Notes under the pieces: model-generated
Seen by the model: the letters and a program-made list of their open reading frames with translations, nothing else
Databases searched by the model: none
Told to the model about the DNA's origin: nothing
Made by a program: the position numbers and the translations under genes
In this document: piece after piece, positions 1 to 6,380 of the stretch
Layout of the letters: each line of letters begins with the position of its first letter
How positions within the stretch are numbered: position 1 is the first letter of the stretch
Source of the DNA: Thermoprotei archaeon
GTDB taxonomy: Archaea; Thermoproteota; Thermoprotei_A; Sulfolobales; Ignisphaeraceae
DNA length: 6,516 nucleotides
Direction: 5' to 3'
Assembly: GCA_003661865.1 (NCBI GenBank)
Contig: QMWY01000061.1
Coordinates: forward strand, 1 to 6,516

Positions 1-25
1 GAATGCGGAACATCTACTTCTCTCT

Positions 26-1264
26 ATGGTAGCGGCGTTGTATATACCGTTCTTGTTCCTCGCGTCCGTATACACGGCATCCCTCGTCGTAGGCGCCGTT
101 AAGGCGAGGAGTGAGAGGCTGCCCATCTCTGAGGGCAGCGCACAGAGGACCGTAGGGAAGGATGCGAGGGAGAGGCGCTGTCTAGGCGTTGTGATCCCCC
201 TCTATAGAGAGGACGTGCATAGCATAGCGGCAACTGTTAAGAGCATCTTAAGGCAGAGAAGCGGAGATTCCCTAAGGCTGTACTTCGTCCTCGAAGAGGA
301 GGATCTCGAGACTAGGCAAGCCCTCATAGATGCCCTGCAGAGGTTGGGCATAGCCAAGAAGGAGCTCCAGTTCGAGGTCATTGTGAGGAGCGGTGGAAGG
401 AGCTCTAAAGCAGCCGCTATCAACTACTCGCTCCAGAGCGTCTCAGAGGACTACATACTATTCCTAGACTCGGCGATAGAGCTTGGAAGCGCGACGCTTA
501 TTGAAGACATCGTGAGGCTCCTGAAGAAGTACGACGTTGTTTTCATGCCTGTGGAGATGGGTCGGGGCCGGGGCTTAACGGATACCATAGCCCTCATAGA
601 TACCGCTGGGTGGTTTGAGCACGTTCTGCCGCTGATCTGGCTATCTACCGGCTATCCTGTGGTAAACGGAGGTTGCTTCGCCGCCCGGAGGGCGCTGCTA
701 TTAAAAATCCTCCCTCTCCCCGAGGACGTGCTTACAGAGGACGCCTACATGAGGATCCTATTCTACAAGCACAGGCCATCAGTGGTGATGCTTAGGAGCT
801 GCTGCGTGAAGAGCCCACCTAGGAGCATCATAGAGTTTGCTAAGCAGAGGCTGAGGTGGTACCGAGGGTACTACCAATGTATCATCCACTCTTTTAGACT
901 TCTAGGTCCGCGTAGAGGTCTTAAAGCATCCATACCGTTCCTAACACCCCTTGTCAACGCATCCCAGCTCCTCTCTGCAATATTCATAATCCTCTCTATA
1001 GCGCTTCACGTACTCGGATCGCCCATGGATGCTTTTATGAAACTTGTACTACTGGCCGCCTTCACTCACATGTTCGCTACATTTGTAACGGGGGTCTATG
1101 GCTCGTATACGGTGCTGTCGAAACGCATGGCTAGGTCACTAGCACTCGCGTACTCTCTCCTATACCCGCTCCTCATGTTAGCCGAGGGTGCATTAGCTCT
1201 AGGAGCGCTCGCAGCTCCGCGCATAGGGTGGTACAGAACTAGAAGGAGCTATGTCATGAGGTAG
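26..1264 (+). CDS. Membrane-anchored family 2 glycosyltransferase
   Basis: This is probably a GT2 enzyme that transfers sugar from a nucleotide sugar to a lipid or growing glycan at the cytoplasmic face of the membrane. A hydrophobic segment at about residues 4-24 is followed by a GT-A domain: VVIPLYRE (55-62), a KAAAIN substrate loop (128-133), the DxD position as LFLDSA (145-150), the TED catalytic-base motif (237-239) and QRLRW (274-278), which is typical of processive GT2 enzymes. Three hydrophobic stretches follow (about 303-330, 335-358, 370-398), then a basic tail. The layout resembles the hyaluronan/cellulose synthase-like group. The second Asp of DxD is replaced by Ala. The frame is open to the left edge, so the start could lie upstream; ATG 26 is used because the membrane segment begins right after it, although no clear Shine-Dalgarno precedes it. 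The acceptor and product are unknown. The 3' end overlaps the convergent platform gene by 16 bases. Confidence 0.85.
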   Translation: MVAALYIPFLFLASVYTASLVVGAVKARSERLPISEGSAQRTVGKDARERRCLGVVIPLYREDVHSIAATVKSILRQRSGDSLRLYFVLEEEDLETRQALIDALQRLGIAKKELQFEVIVRSGGRSSKAAAINYSLQSVSEDYILFLDSAIELGSATLIEDIVRLLKKYDVVFMPVEMGRGRGLTDTIALIDTAGWFEHVLPLIWLSTGYPVVNGGCFAARRALLLKILPLPEDVLTEDAYMRILFYKHRPSVVMLRSCCVKSPPRSIIEFAKQRLRWYRGYYQCIIHSFRLLGPRRGLKASIPFLTPLVNASQLLSAIFIILSIALHVLGSPMDAFMKLVLLAAFTHMFATFVTGVYGSYTVLSKRMARSLALAYSLLYPLLMLAEGALALGALAAPRIGWYRTRRSYVMR

Positions 1265-2949
1265 CTGTAGGCCAAAACTGCAATTACAGAGGATGCTATG
1301 TACGGTATGTGAAGCCTGCTTACAAAGCTCCCATCGATAACCCTAGATATGACCACTGCGTATGACATCGCTGCTAGAACAGACATGGTCACTATCCTTG
1401 GGAAGAACTCCTCAGCACCTATGCTTAGCGGCGGTAGGAACGGTGTAGAGGCCGAGTCCATGGCTGTGAATAGGGGGTGTAGGGAGTAGATGACAACTAC
1501 AGCTGCTATGGGTATAGCCGTTCCAAGGAAAGCGAGGAGTCCTAGCTTTTCACGAGCCCTCCTCCTAGCCTCATGTATACGTCTAACGCTTTCTAAGAAC
1601 TCCTCAAGTACCTGGGGATCCCCGCCACCGCTCTCCATTATAAGACCCAGGGCGTATAGGGAGAACCTTAGAAGAAATGATGGTGTGTCTACCATCGCAG
1701 CAGCGTAGGTTGGCGGGGCTCCCATCCCCGTCAGCTTCAAGAACCTCTCCAACACACTACGTGTTGCTGGTGATAGCTCGGGAGATTCGGCAAGCCTCCT
1801 AAGAGAGTCCTTTATCTCAAGGCCCAAGCGCTTGGCCTCAGAGAGGCTCCTCAGCAGCGGTATGGCATCTCCCTCCCCCCTCATGCAATCCCTGATGCGC
1901 TTCTCCATAATTGCCATGCCTAGAGCAGCTGAGGTAGACCAAGCTACAATTATCGAGACGTAAGGCGCTACGCCACTCATGTGCAGTGCGACACCTATGA
2001 GAACCCCTAGCACTATACACGGCGCTAGGCGGACGTTATGCACATCATCAAGAGTTTTGGGTCTGCTAACTTCAACAACTGCGATCAGTATCGGCAGCAG
2101 CCCCAGCGGTAGAAATGTCACGAATCTCTCAACACCTCCCGGCATGAAGAACATCATTATCGAGAGTAGGAGGGGGGTTATCAGGAATAGCGCGACTGCC
2201 ATCTGTCCTATAACCGATGCATCGTTAACGAACTCGCTCCACTCGAAATCTATGGATGATAGCAGATCCTTAACCCACTCCCTTACGAGCATCAGCGTGT
2301 TACCACCGCTCCTTAGCCGGGCTGTGTAGCTATAGAGGAATCGTGAGAAGGTCTGTTCCAAGCCTAGGCGCGCCCTGAACTCCAGCGCCTCTACGATGCC
2401 CGTAAAGAAGAGACGGGAGTCCCGGAGAACTAGCTCAGCCTCTCGCCTTATGTACTTAAACAGCTTGGTCTCGGCTACCCTACGCAGCAGGTATGCCAGG
2501 TCTATACCCACGGACTCGCTTATACTCATGAGGATCGCGAAGTACGGAAGCTCGCGTCGGATACCCTTAGCGTGCTCTGATGCACGTGCCCTAACCTGTA
2601 GAAGGGGTCTCAGCAGTACAGCTAGGCATCCTATACACGACGCTAAGATCGCAGGCAGCGTAACGGAGCCTAGGGGGATCAGGGAAAGTATCAGCAGCTG
2701 CGCTGCGGCCATGGCCAAGGTGAACGCTACTGCTAGTCTGAGACTATTCAAGGATATGCGTGGCCCAACCTTAAGAGAGATGTTCCACACAAGGTCTAGG
2801 TATGCCAATGCGGCCCTGTCAATGATCGCTGACCTGAGCTTCCTAAAAGGCTCTACAGCCCCTAGCCGCGACAAGGAGGCAGTGGTAAGAAGCATTAGCG
2901 CGGCTACGACCAGAGACGTAAGCCTTGCCACGATACCTATGCTTATCAA
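1249..2949 (-). CDS. TadC/GspF-like platform protein of an archaeal type IV pilus or secretion system
   Basis: This is the membrane platform on which a type IV-like filament is assembled; it would bind the cognate ATPase encoded just upstream. The 566 residues show two copies of the T2SSF/GspF helical domain. The first lies at about 133-245 (opening ELPYFAILMSISESVGIDLA) and the second at about 360-465 (opening GDAIPLLRSLSEAKRLGLEI). Hydrophobic segments flank both (about 7-27, 70-92, 96-116, 246-268, 277-295, 310-345, 468-490, 517-536 and 547-564). This two-domain, many-helix layout matches archaeal FlaJ/ArlJ, UpsF and AapF proteins. The start is TTG at 2949, overlapping the ATPase stop as TTGA, which suggests coupled translation. 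A GGAGGAG lies rather far upstream (14 nt spacer), and a GTG at codon 7 is an alternative start. Which filament it builds cannot be told, because no pilin is present in the window. Confidence 0.85.
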   Translation of the reverse strand: MISIGIVARLTSLVVAALMLLTTASLSRLGAVEPFRKLRSAIIDRAALAYLDLVWNISLKVGPRISLNSLRLAVAFTLAMAAAQLLILSLIPLGSVTLPAILASCIGCLAVLLRPLLQVRARASEHAKGIRRELPYFAILMSISESVGIDLAYLLRRVAETKLFKYIRREAELVLRDSRLFFTGIVEALEFRARLGLEQTFSRFLYSYTARLRSGGNTLMLVREWVKDLLSSIDFEWSEFVNDASVIGQMAVALFLITPLLLSIMMFFMPGGVERFVTFLPLGLLPILIAVVEVSRPKTLDDVHNVRLAPCIVLGVLIGVALHMSGVAPYVSIIVAWSTSAALGMAIMEKRIRDCMRGEGDAIPLLRSLSEAKRLGLEIKDSLRRLAESPELSPATRSVLERFLKLTGMGAPPTYAAAMVDTPSFLLRFSLYALGLIMESGGGDPQVLEEFLESVRRIHEARRRAREKLGLLAFLGTAIPIAAVVVIYSLHPLFTAMDSASTPFLPPLSIGAEEFFPRIVTMSVLAAMSYAVVISRVIDGSFVSRLHIPYIASSVIAVLAYSYLMT

Positions 2950-4532
2950 CCCCTACGCCCCCACTCCTCCCTGTAGAACTCCGAGATCGCCAACGACAGT
3001 CTACGGTACTCCTCTAAGGGGTCTAGGGGCTCCTCCTCAGCAAGCGATCCCAAGAACTCCGCCCTCCTTCTTAACTCATCTATAAGCTCCTCAGGGCTCA
3101 TGACTAGAAATGCCGCCGCTCTCTTCATCGCCCGTGACGCCCTAACGACAGCTCTAGGATCCGAGGGTTCGTAGCGGTCGTTATCCCCGAGCCATCTGAA
3201 GACCTCTACCCATCTACCATCGCTGTATTCGTAGACACCTACAACCCTCCTCACGTACCTGCCCTCGCGACTGTGAAAGACCTTGGCTATGAAGGCTATT
3301 GATGCTATGTTAGCGATGAAGAGAGCGTATAGGTCGTGTGGAAGCAGGTTTCTAACGGCCATCATAACCTCTTCAGGTGTAGAGGCATGGAAGGTCGTTG
3401 CAGAGCCCGAGCCGCTGGCAACAGCCCTTACCAGAGCCTCTATCTCCCGACCCCTCACCTCGCCAACCACTATGATATCGGGTCTGTAGCGGAGGGCATC
3501 GACAGCTAGGTCGAAAGCGGTGGCACGCTCATTCGATAGGAACTTCACCACGCGATGCCTAGAGCCCTCGTCACAGGTCTTGATCACTATCTCAGGCACG
3601 TCCTCTATAACAACGATCTTCCACATGGGGTGCGTGAGCATGAGCAGGGCGTTCAGCATAGTTGTCTTTCCTACCCCAGAGCCACCCACGATCATGTAGA
3701 ACTGCCGCGTATCATTGATTAGCCAGTAGTAGGCGGCCATGAGTGGCGAAAGAACTCCTTCACGGATTAGTGTTGTAACCACTATGGGCACCGTGGGGAA
3801 CTTCCTAATGTCGAAGGTTGGCCCCTCGCTCACTTCCCCAAGCGTTGCTGCTACACGATACCCCTCAGGAAGCGAGGCCTGGAGCCTAGGTCTTGCCAGG
3901 CTAACGGACTTACCTGCTTTAACGCCCAGCCTCACAACCATTGCGCGCGCCTCCTCCTCGCTCGCAAACCTTATGTTGGTTACAAGCCCCCCAGGCACCA
4001 CGATATCGCTATAGGCCCTATGAACAACCGTTACTGGGCTCCTCCAGTCACTTAGCTCCACATCCTCTACGTAGGGATCCATGAGGGGAATCGTGATCAC
4101 TGAGTACATCATCTCACGCAGCACGTAATACCATAGAGAGTCCATACGCTCCCTAAGCTCCTCAGCTAGCCCTAGCTCGCTGGCCGCGCGAAGAACCTCT
4201 TCCCGGAGAAGCTGAGGGTCGAGAGCCTTGCTCAGAGGTATAGATGCGTACACATAGTTCATCACCTCCACCAGAAGGTTACGCGTCTGCTCGTCCAGCG
4301 GCGGCTCCTCGATCAGGTAGTAACCAATACCGTTCCTAACGGCTATGGCAACCAACGCCTTGGCACTGCATACGCTATCTATGCAGACCTCGTAGCGATC
4401 GATAACTGCTCTTCTAAAACCCTCGTCTTTAGGTATGCTGAGCCTTGTTAGCCTCCTCCCTAAGGACTCGGATGCTGGCAGTATCAGGCCCTTAGCCTTA
4501 GCCCAGCGCCTATCGAGCAGGATAGCGCCCAA
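2946..4532 (-). CDS. Type IV pilus/archaellum-type secretion ATPase (TadA/VirB11/GspE superfamily)
   Basis: This is a hexameric cytoplasmic ATPase that would power filament assembly through the platform protein encoded directly downstream. Visible motifs are Walker A GGSGVGKTT (283-291, Lys289), an Asp box IVVIEDVPEI (306-315), Walker B DIIVVGEVRG (352-361, Glu358) and a His box ATTFHAST (378-385). Residues 152-250 carry the N2-type region common in archaeal members (DPYVEDVELSD, TNIRFASEEE, and GPTFDIRKF before the ATPase core). About 140 residues before this and about 100 after the core are less conserved and highly charged. All catalytic motifs are intact. The start is TTG at 4532, supported by GGTGGGG with a 7 nt spacer and a TATA box further upstream. 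Without archaellin or FlaH-like neighbours, a pilus (Ups/Aap-like) is more likely than an archaellum; this is inference. Confidence 0.93.
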   Translation of the reverse strand: MGAILLDRRWAKAKGLILPASESLGRRLTRLSIPKDEGFRRAVIDRYEVCIDSVCSAKALVAIAVRNGIGYYLIEEPPLDEQTRNLLVEVMNYVYASIPLSKALDPQLLREEVLRAASELGLAEELRERMDSLWYYVLREMMYSVITIPLMDPYVEDVELSDWRSPVTVVHRAYSDIVVPGGLVTNIRFASEEEARAMVVRLGVKAGKSVSLARPRLQASLPEGYRVAATLGEVSEGPTFDIRKFPTVPIVVTTLIREGVLSPLMAAYYWLINDTRQFYMIVGGSGVGKTTMLNALLMLTHPMWKIVVIEDVPEIVIKTCDEGSRHRVVKFLSNERATAFDLAVDALRYRPDIIVVGEVRGREIEALVRAVASGSGSATTFHASTPEEVMMAVRNLLPHDLYALFIANIASIAFIAKVFHSREGRYVRRVVGVYEYSDGRWVEVFRWLGDNDRYEPSDPRAVVRASRAMKRAAAFLVMSPEELIDELRRRAEFLGSLAEEEPLDPLEEYRRLSLAISEFYREEWGRRG

Positions 4533-4539
4533 GCCGCTA

Positions 4540-4546
4540 CCCCACC
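4540..4546 (-). promoter_or_regulatory. Ribosome binding site supporting the TTG start of the ATPase
   Basis: The minus strand reads GGTGGGG, followed by a 7-base spacer and TTG at 4532. This placement supports the non-ATG start. The predicted RNA start from the TATA box falls in or beside this site, so the leader may be too short for the site to be fully used. Confidence 0.45.
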
Positions 4547-4562
4547 TAGTGATTGAGGGTTA

Positions 4563-4568
4563 CTTATA
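4563..4568 (-). promoter_or_regulatory. TATA box of the pilus ATPase/platform operon
   Basis: On the minus strand the sequence reads ACTATAAGTA, with TATAAG at 4568-4563, centred about 34 bases before the TTG start at 4532. Archaeal transcription normally begins about 25 bases past the TATA centre, which would put the RNA start near 4540 and give a very short leader. The match to the archaeal consensus is good, but no experiment supports it. Confidence 0.55.
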
Positions 4569-4667
4569 GTGTTCGTAGGCAACCGCGACCCCGCCGACTC
4601 TATTGAAGAACCCTAATGAGATAGGTAAAACTTGCTCTCAACGCTGTTCACTAGGGTTGCAGGCAGC

Positions 4668-4672
4668 TATAT
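4668..4672 (+). promoter_or_regulatory. Possible TATA box of the small membrane protein gene
   Basis: The plus strand reads CTATATCT here. The expected RNA start about 25 bases downstream is near 4695-4700, immediately before the GGGGGGAG ribosome binding site and the GTG at 4714. This agrees with the GTG start and argues against the TTG at 4603, which would lie upstream of the promoter. The motif is short and AT-rich, so chance is possible. Confidence 0.4.
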
Positions 4673-4700
4673 CTGAACTCTGCAAGACGCACTACATAGA

Positions 4701-4708
4701 GGGGGGAG
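4701..4708 (+). promoter_or_regulatory. Strong Shine-Dalgarno that decides the GTG start
   Basis: GGGGGGAG ends 5 bases before GTG 4714 and 8 bases before a second in-frame GTG at 4717. Nothing comparable precedes the in-frame TTG at 4603. The site therefore favours a protein of 137-138 residues over the 175-residue reading. Confidence 0.6.
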
Positions 4709-4713
4709 CGAAA

Positions 4714-5130
4714 GTGGTGCTGTTAACCCTTCTTAGTAGGCTCTACTCCACCGGATCTCTTGCATTCCTGCAGAACCTCGCTCTCACCCTAGTTGCCGCT
4801 AACAATTCGTTAACATACTTTGTGTTCCTAGAGCACGGTCTTCGTGGAGTTGTGGAGCTGAACCCCTGGACTAGGAGCCTAGCGGGCTTCCTGCCCGAGC
4901 TACTTGCACTCAATCCTATGATAGCTGCTGCAGGCTTTGTAGCAGCATACACGGTACTCGTACGCCTAGCGGAGCGTCTTAGAAGCTACGCCATGGGGCA
5001 TGTCGCGGTTCTTGTCTATACGCTCACAGTGCTTATACTAGCTGTTGTAAACGCAGTAAACGACCTCTTCGTAGTGTCTGTAGCGCTCAGCACCCCTCCC
5101 TCCTCATCACCTGTCCTCAGCACGCCATAA
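4714..5130 (+). CDS. Small three-helix membrane protein, possibly DUF5658-like
   Basis: No function can be assigned. From the GTG start the protein has 138 residues with three likely membrane segments at about 17-39, 65-83 and 94-124. Between the first two is the motif GVVELNPWTR (about 45-54). Small archaeal membrane proteins of the DUF5658 type have a similar E-x-NP motif after the first helix, so membership is plausible but unproven. The frame stays open up to a TTG at 4603, but that extra stretch is polar, Cys-rich and unlike a membrane leader, and the promoter and ribosome binding site both point to 4714 (or 4717). The Ser/Thr/Pro-rich tail (STPPSSSPVLSTP) is encoded opposite the C/D box sRNA and may reflect that gene more than selection on the protein. 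The gene stops 5 bases before the convergent decarboxylase gene ends. Confidence 0.65.
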   Translation: MVLLTLLSRLYSTGSLAFLQNLALTLVAANNSLTYFVFLEHGLRGVVELNPWTRSLAGFLPELLALNPMIAAAGFVAAYTVLVRLAERLRSYAMGHVAVLVYTLTVLILAVVNAVNDLFVVSVALSTPPSSSPVLSTP

Positions 5131-5146
5131 CCTCATCACGGCACCA
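5081..5146 (-). ncRNA. C/D box sRNA guiding 2'-O-methylation
   Basis: Read on the minus strand: C box GTGATGA (5139-5133), 12-nt guide GGTTATGGCGTG (5132-5121), D' box CTGA (5120-5117), 6-nt linker GGACAG, C' box GTGATGA (5110-5104), 13-nt guide GGAGGGAGGGGTG (5103-5091) and D box CTGA (5090-5087). All four boxes are perfect, and the guide lengths and D'-C' spacing are those of archaeal double-guide sRNAs. The flanks TGGTGC (5146-5141) and GCGCTA (5086-5081) can form a 6-bp terminal stem with two G-U pairs. Archaeal C/D RNAs bind L7Ae, Nop5 and fibrillarin and methylate the base paired to the fifth guide nucleotide before the D or D' box. The predicted targets contain CACGCCAUAACC (methyl on the fifth base, C) and CACCCCUCCCUCC (fifth base, C), allowing G-U pairs. 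The RNA overlaps the end of the decarboxylase gene, whose stop codon lies inside the C box. It is antisense to the last codons of the small membrane protein gene. Confidence 0.85.
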
Positions 5147-6380
5147 TCCAGGGCACGAATGCCCTTACGAACCCTATATAGCTCCCAGCAACTATAGCCG
5201 TCCCTATAACGCCCGCTACGTTAGGCCCCAGGGCATGGAGCAGGACGAAGTTTGAGGGATCTACCCTACTCACCTCACGCTGTGCAACCCGGGCTGATAT
5301 GGGTACTGCTGAAACGCCTGCACAGCCTATAGCAGGGTTCACCCTCCCTCCCGTTACGAAGTACAGCAGCCATGCTATAGCCAGCCCCCCTATGGTCGAT
5401 ACGACGAAGGCGAGGAGACCGAGGAGAAGGCAGAGGAACGCCTTGAGCAGGAAGTCTGTGATTGTAAGCCCTGAGACCTTTGCCACCGAGGATAGGAAGT
5501 CCCATGAGAGTGTCGAGCCCACCCCCAGCATGGTCAGTATGGTGGCGATGTCAAGCAGCTGCTGCCCTGCAGTCTTAGCATATCTCTCCACGACCTCCGT
5601 AATACCGCTCTCCTTGAATATATTGCCGAGCCCCAGCGCTGCTATTAGCGGTAGGGCGTTGGGGACTAAGAGCGCTACCACAGCTATCATCACTAGCCAG
5701 AACACTATTATCTCGCGCTCGCTCACCTTGCGCGGAGCCTCCATCCTAACGCGTAGGTATTTCTTGGGCACGAGCGCCCTTACTATGGGGGGTTGAATTA
5801 TCGGTATGAGGGCTATGTAGCTGTAAACAGCTATAGCGAGGGGCCCTACTAGGTAGGGCGCTATGTTGGTAGCAGTGTAGATCGTTGTAGGGCCATCGGC
5901 ACCCCCAACAACGCCAACAGCCATGGCCTCGTTAAGCTGGAACCCCAGGGCCAGGGCCACCCACGACACCACTACTATCCCTAGCTGTGCCGCTGCGCCT
6001 ATGACTACGGCCAGGGGGTATGCAAGCATTGGCCTGAAGTCCGAGATCGCGCCTATCCCTAAGAATATCAGGAGGGGTCCTATCTCGCTCGCGACTACAT
6101 AGCGGTAGATCCAGTAGAGGAATGCTGGCCACGTAAGCAGTGAGGCGTTCGAGCCAGGAGGCGGGGGCTGCGCTAGGTGGAGCCCGGGGATGTTGGCCAG
6201 CACCATTCCTATGCCTAGGGGGAACATCAGGAGGGGTTCGAACCTTCGAAGCGCTAGGTAAATGAGTATGAAGCCCCACGCAATGAATATGAGCCTCACT
6301 AATACCTCCTGAAGTGAGGCTGAGAGCGCTGAGCCCAGCGATGTTATGTTGATGAATATGTCAAAGGGATTGAAGCTCAT
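5136..6380 (-). CDS. oadB: Sodium-translocating decarboxylase, beta subunit (OadB/GcdB/MmdB family)
   Basis: This is the membrane subunit that couples decarboxylation of carboxybiotin to Na+ export in oxaloacetate, methylmalonyl-CoA or glutaconyl-CoA decarboxylases. Its 414 residues match the family in length (about 400-433). Family signatures are RRFEPLLMFPLGIGM (45-59), GVVGGADGPTTIY (156-168) and GGRVNPAIGCAGVSAVPISA (344-363). By spacing, Asp162, Tyr188, Asn348, Gly352, Ser357 and Arg364 correspond to Klebsiella OadB Asp203, Tyr229, Asn373, Gly377, Ser382 and Arg389, so the ion path looks intact. The start is ATG 6380, overlapping the preceding gene's stop as ATGA. GGAGGT sits only one base before it, but the distance to the FEPLL motif agrees with other family members. 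The substrate depends on a carboxyltransferase subunit not in the window, so the symbol stands for the family. Confidence 0.95.
   Translation of the reverse strand: MSFNPFDIFINITSLGSALSASLQEVLVRLIFIAWGFILIYLALRRFEPLLMFPLGIGMVLANIPGLHLAQPPPPGSNASLLTWPAFLYWIYRYVVASEIGPLLIFLGIGAISDFRPMLAYPLAVVIGAAAQLGIVVVSWVALALGFQLNEAMAVGVVGGADGPTTIYTATNIAPYLVGPLAIAVYSYIALIPIIQPPIVRALVPKKYLRVRMEAPRKVSEREIIVFWLVMIAVVALLVPNALPLIAALGLGNIFKESGITEVVERYAKTAGQQLLDIATILTMLGVGSTLSWDFLSSVAKVSGLTITDFLLKAFLCLLLGLLAFVVSTIGGLAIAWLLYFVTGGRVNPAIGCAGVSAVPISARVAQREVSRVDPSNFVLLHALGPNVAGVIGTAIVAGSYIGFVRAFVPWMVP
5175..5180 (-). promoter_or_regulatory. Possible TATA box for the C/D sRNA, inside the decarboxylase gene
   Basis: The minus strand reads AGCTATATAGGG, with TATATA at 5180-5175. 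It is centred about 31 bases before the start of the sRNA terminal stem at 5146, so an RNA begun at the usual archaeal distance would start at about 5150-5152. The six bases also encode Tyr-Ile of the decarboxylase, so chance is possible. The sRNA could instead be processed from the decarboxylase mRNA. Confidence 0.4.
6304..6310 (-). promoter_or_regulatory. Internal Shine-Dalgarno-like site in the decarboxylase beta gene
   Basis: The minus strand reads AGGAGGT, then four bases and an in-frame GTG (6299-6297, Val28). This is a better spaced site than the one at the annotated ATG. Starting at Val28 would remove the polar N-terminus but leave the first membrane helix. Family length favours the ATG, so this may simply be the codons for Gln-Glu-Val. 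Confidence 0.2.

Noticed and set aside
3..32. Plus-strand frame ending in TAG at 30-32, overlapping the glycosyltransferase ATG
   Set aside because: It could be the tail of an upstream gene, but only ten codons are visible and nothing distinguishes it from chance.
2396..3085. Long plus-strand open frame opposite the platform and ATPase genes
   Set aside because: It is rich in Arg and Ser with no domain or hydrophobic pattern, and lies opposite two well-supported genes. It is a shadow of their codon use.
4235..4265. Another GTGATGA on the minus strand (4265-4259) with a CTGA further on
   Set aside because: The gap to CTGA is over 20 bases and no second C'/D pair follows; it lies in conserved ATPase coding sequence.
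4615..4676. Weak C-box-like ATGAGAT and CTGA in the divergent spacer
   Set aside because: The C box is imperfect and no internal D'/C' pair is present; the region is better explained by promoters.
5091..5103. Possible pairing of the D guide with the anti-Shine-Dalgarno end of 16S rRNA (CACCUCC)
   Set aside because: Only about six pairs including a wobble form before a mismatch, too few for a C/D guide.
5121..5132. Possible pairing of the D' guide with the CAU anticodon loop of a tRNA-Met (CAUAACC)
   Set aside because: Seven bases would match, but the methylated base would fall on position 33 through a G-U pair and the next pair would mismatch. The real target must be sought in the organism's own RNAs.
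5687..5693. GTGATGA on the minus strand within the decarboxylase gene
   Set aside because: No CTGA box at guide distance downstream.
5299..5796. Plus-strand open frame opposite the decarboxylase beta gene
   Set aside because: The opposite strand encodes a clearly conserved protein; this reading has a low-complexity Ser/Arg composition and no ribosome binding site of note.
5932..6279. Minus-strand frame in another phase within the decarboxylase beta gene
   Set aside because: Pro/Arg-rich product typical of an out-of-frame reading of a membrane protein gene.
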